This document shows positions 1 to 7,429 of a DNA stretch of 8,853 bases, one piece after another (position 1 is the stretch's first letter; each line of letters opens with the position of its first letter). Where the stretch lies: assembly GCA_039199225.1 (NCBI GenBank), contig JBCCSZ010000321.1, positions 1 through 8,853 of the forward strand, in the 5' to 3' direction. The notes beneath the pieces are model-generated. The model was not told the origin of the DNA. It worked only from the letters and a program-made list of their open reading frames with translations, and ran no database searches. Both the position numbers and the translations under genes were made by a program. This DNA comes from JBCCSZ01 sp039199225 (lineage in GTDB: Bacteria; Bacteroidota; Bacteroidia; Chitinophagales; Saprospiraceae).

Positions 1-86
1 CACAATGTTGTTTTTGATTTGAGATGTCAACTGTCGGAATGATTGAAGAATTTTAGAAGTTAGTACCCCTTAATAACCAAAGCTAT

Positions 87-956
87 ATGAAAGTATTTCA
101 CAGTTTAGCCATTGCCATATTGGTGTGCCTTTTTTCGGCTTGTACCATGCTTAAGCTGACGCCTTCTAAGAAAGTCGTCTCCATTAAATTTGATGAGACG
201 TCCACTAATGAATCTTATCGATTTATTCACCAGGATACTGTAAATTCACCTGAGCTGATAACGCTTTTATCTTTGTATGATCTAGATAAAATTGCTGAGG
301 GTGAGGGAGGCGAAATGGATAAAATCTTGCAGTTGCTGCAGTGGACAAATAGCCGGTGGCAACATAGTGGTTCGAATAAACCGTCAAAATCTAATACGCT
401 TACAATTTTGAAGGAGGCAGAATCAGGGAAAAAGTTTAGATGTGTCGAATATGGGATCGTATTAAAAAGTGTTTTGGCCTCAAACGATTTTAAGGCAAGA
501 ACGCTGAGTCTAAAGACAAAAGATGTTGAAAAGGTTCGATTGGGGGCGGGACATGTGCTGACGGAAGCATGGTCAAATGCGTACAATAAGTGGTTCATGC
601 TTGACGCTCAGTTTAATATCGTACCTGTCCAGGAAAGTGTACCCTTAAATGCCGTTGAACTGCAAAAGGCTATAATTGAAAATGCTGACTTTCAGCTTGT
701 TGATTCCAAGGGTGAGGTCAGCCCCAAGCGTAGAAAGAAATATTTAAATTTTGTATCGCACTATCTTTATTATTTTGACTACAAATTTGACCAAAGAGAA
801 ATTGCATATGATAGTTTATTCAAGGTAAACGATCATGCAGTGTTAATGCTGGTGCCGATAGGCGCAAAAAGTCCCTCCGTTTTTCAAAGAAAATATGAAA
901 TGGATTTTGTGGAATATACCCATTCCTTAAATGATTTCTACAGGAGGCCGGAGTAG
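87..956 (+). CDS. Transglutaminase-like lipoprotein
   Basis: A 289-residue protein with a lipoprotein signal: a hydrophobic stretch at about residues 7-17 ending in the lipobox FSAC, so Cys19 should be lipidated after signal peptidase II cleavage. Residues ~115-176 carry the ordered triad of transglutaminase-like (papain-fold) proteins: Cys119 in FRCVEYG, His156 in GAGHVLTEAW and Asp173 in WFMLDAQFN. The Cys-His-Asp order and the aromatic residues around them fit the family, so a catalytically competent fold is likely; the reaction (crosslinking, deamidation or peptide cleavage) cannot be told. The last ~110 residues, rich in Tyr, Phe and Lys, I do not recognise. The ATG at 87 is chosen because it gives a complete signal peptide; no Shine-Dalgarno is seen, as is usual in Bacteroidota. 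The gene stands alone, converging on the PorP/SprF gene. Sixty-base samples at 181 and 421 are each about 35% G+C, against roughly 50-60% in the genes to the right. Confidence 0.8.
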   Translation: MKVFHSLAIAILVCLFSACTMLKLTPSKKVVSIKFDETSTNESYRFIHQDTVNSPELITLLSLYDLDKIAEGEGGEMDKILQLLQWTNSRWQHSGSNKPSKSNTLTILKEAESGKKFRCVEYGIVLKSVLASNDFKARTLSLKTKDVEKVRLGAGHVLTEAWSNAYNKWFMLDAQFNIVPVQESVPLNAVELQKAIIENADFQLVDSKGEVSPKRRKKYLNFVSHYLYYFDYKFDQREIAYDSLFKVNDHAVLMLVPIGAKSPSVFQRKYEMDFVEYTHSLNDFYRRPE

Positions 957-982
957 GTTGGTGCTGTCGAAATATTTATGTA

Positions 983-999
983 CTCCTAATTGTTAGGAG
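983..999 (+). terminator. Small perfect hairpin after the lipoprotein gene
   Basis: CTCCTAA and TTAGGAG are perfect complements (7 bp) separated by the loop TTG, 26 bases after the lipoprotein stop codon. No strong T tract follows directly, so rho-independent termination is only possible. As a symmetrical element in a convergent gap it could also serve the minus-strand PorP/SprF transcript. The rest of the gap (1000-1160) is A+T-rich, with runs of 7 A at 1081-1087 and 9 A at 1105-1113. On the minus strand these are T runs just after the PorP/SprF stop, but I see no stem directly before them. Confidence 0.4.
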
Positions 1000-1160
1000 G
1001 GTGTGGTAATTTTCACTTCATCTTATCGTTGAAAGATTTTACTCATTTATATTTTTTTGTCGAGAAAATTTTGAATAAGTAAAAAAAGTGTTGCAAATAG
1101 TTCCAAAAAAAAATCTCTTCGCCCAGCATCCACCTACGTAAACACCAAAATCAAGTCTCC

Positions 1161-2309
1161 CTAATAAAATATCGCATGCGCCACTTCCTGGTCGCAACCA
1201 CTCAATGCCGGACAATTGCCGTTTTGCTTTTTCCACTGGTAGGTCATTGAAAATTCTAAAGCTCCATAGCGTCTGCTGACCGCCCGAAGAGTGGATTGGT
1301 TGATATCGTAGCTGAAGGAGAATCTGAAGTTGTCGACAATGTACCCCAACCCAAGGAGGATGGATTCCTCGCGAAAGGCGTCAACGGTACGAGTAGCCCG
1401 CCAACCACCTCCTATGGTGACCGCACTGCCGTGGTCCCAACGAAAAAAGAAATCGGCTCCACTCAATAGCTGCTGGTGAGGGGACTGGACTAGGAGGATC
1501 GCTCTAGGATTGATGCCGAATAGGCCGGATCGCCAGGATTTTAGGGCAATGGACATCTTGAGGTGCGCACTGAATTTTCTCGATAGCTGTGGCAGCTCCG
1601 GAGAAATCATCCAGTCATACGCTACCGGTACGATGATGTGATCTATAGCAATACCGGCCATGGAAGCAAAGTCATCGTCTAGATACAAAGCGGATAGGCC
1701 ACCGCCAATGTCAAACATGGTGGCGTTCAGCACAGACTGATCGTCGAATTCTCCGACGATGTTGGGGTCAAAGCCAGCAACGCCGTCGAATTGTTCGTCG
1801 AAGCGCAGATGCTCCGTGCGTAGACGGTGCAGAATGCCGCCAAACCGAAAGCCACCACCGACAAAGAGTTTGTCGTAAAAGGGCATCAGGATGGAAAGGG
1901 ACGATTGTATGTGGGTCCGGTGAAGGGCAAATCCTTTGTTGGTAATGTCCTTGACAGACAGAACACCGGATTCGTCATGGATGATGCCCAGCCCCAGTCC
2001 CCAGGTGGGATTGCTGGATTTGTGGGAGCGACTGTTTTGCCGCTTATCGCTACCGCTCGGAAAGCAGTTCGACATGTCAAAGGAGGCGCCTGTTGTGGAG
2101 AAGGCGGCATCGCCTAGGAAGCTGCTCCATTGATTGCGATGGATGACGCCAACCCGCAGGTCTGTTTCATCATTGCCAGACATGAAGCCGGTCAGGGCTG
2201 GATTGAGCAATGGGGGCAAGGATTCGTACTGCGAAAAATGGAGGTCTTGCCCCACAGTTGAATTGCTGAGGAGGATGGCTAAAAAGGATAAAATATATAG
2301 AGGTTTCAT
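1161..2309 (-). CDS. PorP/SprF family type IX secretion membrane protein
   Basis: A 382-residue outer-membrane protein of the PorP/SprF family. Residues 1-20 form a signal peptide, with cleavage likely before Gln21. The mature N-terminus has the family signature QDLHFSQYESLPPLLNPALTG (split here as QDLHFSQYES then LPPLLNPALTG, residues 21-41). The remainder alternates short hydrophobic/aromatic strands and turns with many Gly and Asp, as expected for a beta-barrel. The C-terminal signature RRYGALEFSMTYQW (346-359) is followed by a short tail with Cys366 and Cys372. Members of this family work with T9SS cargo; SprF is needed for secretion of the adhesin SprB, and PorP links to the motor ring in Porphyromonas. 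Here the gene starts 29 bp after the stop of a giant type B cargo gene on the same strand, so it is most likely that cargo's dedicated partner and is co-transcribed with it. It is a paralogue of the family; I cannot say that it is the housekeeping PorP. Confidence 0.93.
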   Translation of the reverse strand: MKPLYILSFLAILLSNSTVGQDLHFSQYESLPPLLNPALTGFMSGNDETDLRVGVIHRNQWSSFLGDAAFSTTGASFDMSNCFPSGSDKRQNSRSHKSSNPTWGLGLGIIHDESGVLSVKDITNKGFALHRTHIQSSLSILMPFYDKLFVGGGFRFGGILHRLRTEHLRFDEQFDGVAGFDPNIVGEFDDQSVLNATMFDIGGGLSALYLDDDFASMAGIAIDHIIVPVAYDWMISPELPQLSRKFSAHLKMSIALKSWRSGLFGINPRAILLVQSPHQQLLSGADFFFRWDHGSAVTIGGGWRATRTVDAFREESILLGLGYIVDNFRFSFSYDINQSTLRAVSRRYGALEFSMTYQWKKQNGNCPALSGCDQEVAHAIFY

Positions 2310-2338
2310 ATTTTCAGATTGGTATTTGGTGAATGTGG

Positions 2339-5300
2339 TTAGCGGATGAGGGTGACGGTTCCCTTTACGGTCTCAAGGAGGCTGTCGATGTACTCGATTT
2401 CCAGGTAGTATACAAAGGTGTCTGGTGGCAGTGGTTCACCACGGAAAGTTCCATCCCAGGCGTGGACGGGGTTTTCAATCTGTGGACGGAAGTTTGTTGC
2501 TTCAAAGATCAGCCCACCCCATCGGTCGTATACCCGAAATAGGCGAATCTGACGGATGGAGGCCAGCCTGGATCGGATGCGGAATCGATCGTTGCGGTTG
2601 TCGCCATTGGGTGTAAAGGCGTTGGGAATGTAGTAGTCGCGGTTGGCATCTACAAAAATCCAAACAGAGTCGCGCGCCATGCATCCTGCGGCATCTGTCA
2701 AAAATAGGGTGTACAGGTTCGATTCCTGAGGGGAGGCTATGGGGTTTTCACAGTTTGTGCAACTCAGCCCTGTAGGTGGTAGCCAATCCAGTAATGGATC
2801 GAAGGCATTGTGGGCAGATTCTATTTGCACGCTGTCACCCAATCCCATCCGAATGGTATCTGGCAGGATGTTCAACCATAAGGAGTCGGGCTCGCCGATG
2901 GCGTAGTCTTTGGTTAGGGTGCAGCCTTCCAAGTCTTGAACAGTCAACTGGTAATTGCCGGGAATTAGATTGAAAAATTGTCTGCCCCCCACTCGATTGT
3001 CTGGCCCGGTTAGGGTGGTATTGTAAAAATCCGATACGCCACCTGTGATGGAATCCAAGGAGATCAAGCCGTCTGCCCGACCGAAGCAACTGATGTTTTC
3101 TGCTCGGTCAATGAATTGGATGGGGCGGTTTTCCAATGCTTCAAAAGTAAAGTTGCGCTCGCATCCGTTCGCATCTCTAATCAGCACGGGGTAATTGCCT
3201 GCGGGTATGTTTTCGATGCAAGCTTCGCGACTTCCTGCAGCCCATTCAATTTGGTAGTCCCCTACCCCACCGCTGGCTTCGAGACATAAGTAGGCGTCGC
3301 TGTCTCCAAAACAGGTGGCAACGGCACTGTCGACAAGTGAGGCAACAAGCATGGCTGGCTCCGCAATGCGTATGGAGTCTGCAAAGGTGCAGTTGTTGGA
3401 GTCTGTAATGCGAAACTCATAGAGGCCGGCAGCCAATCGGTTTTGGTCTTCTGTACCCGATCCATTCGACCAGTCAAACTGAAAAGGGGCGGTCCCTCTT
3501 TCTACTGTCAAATCAATTTCGCCGAGCTCATCGCCAAAACATAGGTTGTCTGTTGGCGTTGCACTGGCCTCAACTGGTTCAAATACTTCTAGCTGCCTGG
3601 AAATGGAATCTCTGCAAAAAGGGCTGGACACGATCAATTGCAAATCGTAGAGGCCGGGCTCCTGAAAGGTGTAGGTGAGCGATGAATCAAAGCGTGTGGC
3701 CAAAGTATCCAAACGCCACAGATAGGATAGGTCTTGTCCTGCAACTATGGCATCCAAGGAAATGTCCAATGGGGGGCATCCCCTATCCACAGATAAGGCG
3801 GCCAATGGTTCTGGCTTCTGATAAATGGTGACCGTCTTGCGAATGCTTCGAGTACAAAATCCATTGATTGCAATCAGTTGAATATCGAATGTTCCTCCAC
3901 CGGAATAGGTAATGATTCCGGGTTCTACTGCACTGCTGTTTTGCCCATTGCCAAATACCCATTCATAACTTTGTGCATTTGTCGTGTTGTTTCGAATCAA
4001 GACCCTGGCAGGCGTACATTGTTCCAGTATCTCGATCTCAAAATCTGGAGTCGGCTCGGCAAATACGTTGACCAAGCGACGGAGGGTGTCCATGCAGCCA
4101 TTGGCATTCGTCACAATCAGTCGAACTTGATAGCTGCCTTCATCGGCATAGCTTGTTACGGGCGCACAATCGTTGGATGTCTGCCCATTGCCAAAATCCC
4201 AAAAACAACTAATGACGTCTGCTGATGATTGATTGGAAAAGCGCAATGGCTCACCCGTGCAAAGACTGTCCGTGGAGATTTCAAATATCGCATCGGGCGG
4301 GTCCAGAACAGTGACCAGCATGGAGTCTGTTTGCGAACAACCTTCGACATCTATGCCTTCCAACCGAACGACATAGGTTCCTGGATTGGGATAGGCATGT
4401 GTCGGTTCTGTAGCGGCGGAACCAGTCCCATCTCCAAAAGTCCACACAAAGCGACCCACATTTTCTGTGGCAGCTCTAAACTGAATGGTATCGTTTGGAC
4501 AAATGATGCGGTCGTCCGGTAAGGTGACTGTCGGTCGTGGCAGCACCCGAATGATGGTAAATGTACTGTCAAAACCACAACCAAATGCCTTGAGCGTGAC
4601 CCGGAAGCGACCGGTATCTCTAAAAACATGACAGGCCAAGCGCTGCGTCGTGCGGTTGCCATCCCCGAAATCGAATTGCAGCCCTGCATTAGGGGTTGAA
4701 AAGCTTTCAAAACAGATGGTATCTCCCAAGCATACCTCCGTCGGGTGGGTACTGATAAAGGCTTCTACATCTGTTGGATTTATCGTGATGGTTTTGACAA
4801 GGGTGTCTGACCCACACTCGTTGATGGCAATCAGCTGGATGGGATAGATGATCGGAACAGAATCGGCAAAGAACAGTTGATCTGGTGGATCACTCCCAAC
4901 AAAGGTCACTCCCCGACCAAAGTCCCACTTGAGGGTATCGGGATTGCCGAGGCTGGCATCCATAAATCGGACCGCCTCACCCGAGCAGTAAACCAGGCTG
5001 TCGGTTCCAAAGTTGGCAATGGGCTGCGGAAACACTGTGACGATTTCCGATAGGTCTTCCCCACCACATCCATTTCCGATTTGCAAACCAATCGTATAGG
5101 TCGTATCTGTAAATCCTTGTCCCAAAAAGAGGGTATCGGGCGTACTGCTCGTACTGACCAGCGAATCGTCCAAAAACCACTCAAAGGAAAGATTGTCTCC
5201 CGTTCCACTGGCCGACAAAACGACGCCCAGGATGGCACAACCTTCCAAAGGACTGACCGAAAAGGCGGTGATGGCTGGGGGCTGGGTTATATTGACGCTC

Positions 5301-7156
5301 TGTGTAGAACTGTCGCGACACTCCCCTACAATGGCGACCATTTCTATGAGGTGGTCTCCGGCGGCCAGGTTTTCAAAGGGCGGCGGCTCACTTGGACTGC
5401 CATCGATGCGCCACTCGGTTTGATCGGCCATCGCACTGCTGACGTCCGGGCTGATGTCATCACCCGCACAGATGGTATCTGGTATGGCAAAAATCGCCAT
5501 TGGATCGGACAGTCTCACGGTGATCGTTCCCCTACCCTCGCAGCCGATGCTGCTGCTAACGACATATTGCAACTCGACCTCTGTGAGCCCCAAGGAAAGC
5601 ATTTCACTGATCAAGAAGGTATCATTGACCACACATCCAGGACAATCCGTGCTAGACCATGCGCCATTGCCAGGCGTTGCTTCCAACAAAAAGGGCGCAC
5701 TCCAAGAGCATTTTAAATAGTCATTGGCTGCTACATCAATGCCCTCCACCCTGATGGTAATACTGGCCTCACTACGGCAGGAACCTTCACCCTTGCCATA
5801 AGTCAACTCGAAATTGCCTACGCGCACCGGATCAAAAAAGATGGAATCTCCCCTTCTGACAACCGGACCATCCCAATCGCCACCAGCTGATGAGATTTCC
5901 AAGAAAATGGGATCGGTCCCAACACACACATTCGTATCTCTGGGCGACAAAATGGCAACTTGCTCGGGTTCCCCTACAATGAATACATCGGTCACCATCT
6001 GCCTGCCACATTCATTGACTAGACTGGCAACCACTGTAAAAGTGTCTACCCGTAAGGTCAGTGGAAAGCTGGAATTGTCGACCGGATTGCCATTGATGGT
6101 ATAAGTAACGCCATCGTTGGGTGAAACTGGCTGATAAACCAAAGAATCACAGACATCTTCCTGCGGTACCAACTCCAATTCTGCCGCATCTTCTACCCTA
6201 AAAATCAAAGTATCGCTGCTGGGAAGATCGCAGGCGTTATTGACAGTGAGAACGACTTGATAGACGCCCGGTCGGATGAACACAATGGCTGGAGCACCAA
6301 TAACGGGATTGTCCTGGCTCGGAGGATCGACCATCCAATCGTAATTGCGGGTATTGGTAAGGGCATCCCAGATGTAGGACGTCTCATTGGTAGAAAGAGA
6401 ATCGCCGTTGAGATTGACTTTTCCTCCTCCTCCCAAGCAAACGACCAAAGTATCTGCCGTTGGGTCGAGCACTCCGTCCAGTGCAATCGCATTGGCTTGG
6501 GCCGCTTCAATGACTTGGACCGTTTGGCGGGCTGTGTCGCTTTGCAGCATGTTATCGACAGGGCATATATTACTAGCAATTAATGTTACTTCGTAACTAC
6601 CAACCTCTGCAAAGGGATGACAGGGCTGCTCTTCTGAATAATTGGTCACTGGTCCTCCCGCCAAGGGACGAACACTCCAATTCCAAAGGCTGTCCCAACA
6701 GGCTTCTTTCATCATACACAGCGGAATAGGCGAAGGACAAACTGGCGACTCTGTAAAAAAGTTGGCAACTGGTTTGGGGAAAATAGAAATTACCTTGATG
6801 ATGCGATTCCGATTGCCATTTTTATAGACGACCGTCATCTCTATTTCGTATTCAGGTGGAAGGTCACTGGCACAGGCGAGGGAATCAGATATGTCATAAA
6901 CATGTATCTTATTGTCATAATCCGGAAATGAATCGATGATGCCATCTCCCCACTTGAGGATCATAAAGTCTACACAAGCCACTGGATTCTCATCAGCAAC
7001 AAGGTTGCGAATTTCTACGATCGCTCCTTCACAAAACTGCGTGGTACCCAGCGGAAAATCAAACTGAGCATTGGGCTGACTACAATCTTGCCCGCTTACT
7101 CTAAACAATGATAACATACATAACAGGAGCGCTAGAAGTGTTGTATTCAAATTCAT
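2339..7156 (-). CDS. Giant PKD/SprB-repeat surface protein with type B T9SS sorting domain
   Basis: A 1605-residue secreted protein. Residues 1-22 are a signal peptide (LLALLLCMLSLFRVSG, then QDC) with no lipobox. Residues ~23-710 hold about eight Ig/PKD-like beta domains, the first with LKWGDG (68-72). Six clearer PKD-type units follow at ~711-795, 797-871, 874-951, 953-1032, 1034-1112 and 1113-1192; most carry the FGDG/FGNG-type turn (e.g. WTFGDG 905-910, WDFGNG 986-991, WVFGNG 1066-1071). Three SprB-type repeats (~1196-1267, 1268-1345, 1346-1424; motif CFG...G.Y....D..GC) and one further Ig-like unit with SCTNC (1465-1469) lead to the C-terminal domain at 1506-1605. That domain has YIPNAFTPNGDN, YDRWGGLIFEA, AWDGTFRG and terminal GTVTLIR, the gliding-motility-associated type B sorting signature. 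Export by Sec and then T9SS, with surface display or release, follows from the family. The role is probably adhesion or gliding, but no ligand-binding or enzymatic domain is visible. It heads a two-gene unit with PorP/SprF. The reading frame is intact. Confidence 0.93.
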   Translation of the reverse strand: MNLNTTLLALLLCMLSLFRVSGQDCSQPNAQFDFPLGTTQFCEGAIVEIRNLVADENPVACVDFMILKWGDGIIDSFPDYDNKIHVYDISDSLACASDLPPEYEIEMTVVYKNGNRNRIIKVISIFPKPVANFFTESPVCPSPIPLCMMKEACWDSLWNWSVRPLAGGPVTNYSEEQPCHPFAEVGSYEVTLIASNICPVDNMLQSDTARQTVQVIEAAQANAIALDGVLDPTADTLVVCLGGGGKVNLNGDSLSTNETSYIWDALTNTRNYDWMVDPPSQDNPVIGAPAIVFIRPGVYQVVLTVNNACDLPSSDTLIFRVEDAAELELVPQEDVCDSLVYQPVSPNDGVTYTINGNPVDNSSFPLTLRVDTFTVVASLVNECGRQMVTDVFIVGEPEQVAILSPRDTNVCVGTDPIFLEISSAGGDWDGPVVRRGDSIFFDPVRVGNFELTYGKGEGSCRSEASITIRVEGIDVAANDYLKCSWSAPFLLEATPGNGAWSSTDCPGCVVNDTFLISEMLSLGLTEVELQYVVSSSIGCEGRGTITVRLSDPMAIFAIPDTICAGDDISPDVSSAMADQTEWRIDGSPSEPPPFENLAAGDHLIEMVAIVGECRDSSTQSVNITQPPAITAFSVSPLEGCAILGVVLSASGTGDNLSFEWFLDDSLVSTSSTPDTLFLGQGFTDTTYTIGLQIGNGCGGEDLSEIVTVFPQPIANFGTDSLVYCSGEAVRFMDASLGNPDTLKWDFGRGVTFVGSDPPDQLFFADSVPIIYPIQLIAINECGSDTLVKTITINPTDVEAFISTHPTEVCLGDTICFESFSTPNAGLQFDFGDGNRTTQRLACHVFRDTGRFRVTLKAFGCGFDSTFTIIRVLPRPTVTLPDDRIICPNDTIQFRAATENVGRFVWTFGDGTGSAATEPTHAYPNPGTYVVRLEGIDVEGCSQTDSMLVTVLDPPDAIFEISTDSLCTGEPLRFSNQSSADVISCFWDFGNGQTSNDCAPVTSYADEGSYQVRLIVTNANGCMDTLRRLVNVFAEPTPDFEIEILEQCTPARVLIRNNTTNAQSYEWVFGNGQNSSAVEPGIITYSGGGTFDIQLIAINGFCTRSIRKTVTIYQKPEPLAALSVDRGCPPLDISLDAIVAGQDLSYLWRLDTLATRFDSSLTYTFQEPGLYDLQLIVSSPFCRDSISRQLEVFEPVEASATPTDNLCFGDELGEIDLTVERGTAPFQFDWSNGSGTEDQNRLAAGLYEFRITDSNNCTFADSIRIAEPAMLVASLVDSAVATCFGDSDAYLCLEASGGVGDYQIEWAAGSREACIENIPAGNYPVLIRDANGCERNFTFEALENRPIQFIDRAENISCFGRADGLISLDSITGGVSDFYNTTLTGPDNRVGGRQFFNLIPGNYQLTVQDLEGCTLTKDYAIGEPDSLWLNILPDTIRMGLGDSVQIESAHNAFDPLLDWLPPTGLSCTNCENPIASPQESNLYTLFLTDAAGCMARDSVWIFVDANRDYYIPNAFTPNGDNRNDRFRIRSRLASIRQIRLFRVYDRWGGLIFEATNFRPQIENPVHAWDGTFRGEPLPPDTFVYYLEIEYIDSLLETVKGTVTLIR
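3942..3955 (-). repeat. 14-bp direct repeat, copy 1, in PKD units
   Basis: TGCCCATTGCCAAA occurs here and again at 4182-4195, exactly 240 bp (80 codons) apart. On the coding strand both copies encode the FGNGQ turn of neighbouring PKD units (residues 1068-1072 and 988-992). It marks the repeat period of the protein and may be a trace of a tandem duplication. Confidence 0.7.
4182..4195 (-). repeat. 14-bp direct repeat, copy 2, in PKD units
   Basis: Second copy of TGCCCATTGCCAAA, in the same frame and at the same place of its PKD unit as the copy at 3942-3955. The surrounding bases have diverged. Confidence 0.7.
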
Positions 7157-7216
7157 TGGAATAACTTTAGGAATTAGAATTTTCAGCGACTTACAAACAC
7201 CGCTTTAGCAGATTTA

Positions 7217-7228
7217 CGGTTTGAACCG
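7217..7228. promoter_or_regulatory. Short inverted repeat upstream of the giant-protein gene
   Basis: CGGTT and AACCG form an inverted repeat around the two bases TG, about 60 bp before the start codon of the giant surface protein. The symmetry and position fit a regulator binding site, but 5-bp arms are short enough to arise by chance and no regulator is known from the window. Confidence 0.2.
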
Positions 7229-7291
7229 AAATCCTAGGTGTGGCAAGGTCACCACTTTACAGGCTTATTCTAATGGAATTTTACGCTCGCT

Positions 7292-7324
7292 TAAAGTTAA
7301 TCAATATTTCTTTCTCTTTCACAA
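7292..7324 (-). promoter_or_regulatory. Weak candidate promoter for the adhesin-PorP/SprF unit
   Basis: On the minus strand TAACTTTA (7292-7299) matches the Bacteroidota -7 box TAnnTTTG except at the last base. A TTG (7322-7324) lies 22 bases upstream, slightly longer than the usual spacing of about 19-21. This would leave a leader of roughly 130 bases before the giant-protein start. It is only the best match I found in this gap; the 7157-7429 stretch contains no gene. Confidence 0.22.
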
Positions 7325-7376
7325 GTTTTGCGACAAATGACCAACTACCTTTTGAATCCTACCCTATCGGTGGATA

Positions 7377-7418
7377 CCGCCTTCTTGTTTGAAATCCATT
7401 CAGGTTTTGGAAAGGCGG
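7377..7418 (-). terminator. Stem-loop just after the KilA-N gene
   Basis: CCGCCTT (7377-7383) and AAGGCGG (7412-7418) are perfect 7-bp complements with a 28-base loop, inside which AAATCC and GGTTTT can pair with one mismatch. The structure begins 12 bases beyond the KilA-N stop codon on the minus strand. No T tract follows in that direction, so it could be a terminator of the non-canonical kind, a 3'-end stabiliser, or chance. Confidence 0.3.
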
Positions 7419-7429
7419 CCTGAGAATTG

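Noticed and set aside
1..86. Promoter of the lipoprotein gene
   Set aside because: TTG-rich sequence is present at positions 8-21 but no TAnnTTTG element follows at a suitable distance, so I do not call a promoter.
1039..1236. A 65-codon minus-strand frame overlapping the end of the PorP/SprF gene
   Set aside because: It overlaps the true C-terminal coding region in another frame, has no family features and runs into the A+T-rich gap.
5081..5716. A 211-codon open frame on the plus strand, opposite the giant-protein gene
   Set aside because: It lies fully antisense to a gene with clear domain signatures, has no signal or family motif, and several similar antisense frames occur along this gene. 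It is best explained by the codon composition of the real gene.
2339..7156. Frameshift or fusion of several genes within the giant ORF
   Set aside because: The frame is continuous from a good signal peptide to a complete C-terminal sorting domain, and repeat units follow each other at regular spacing.
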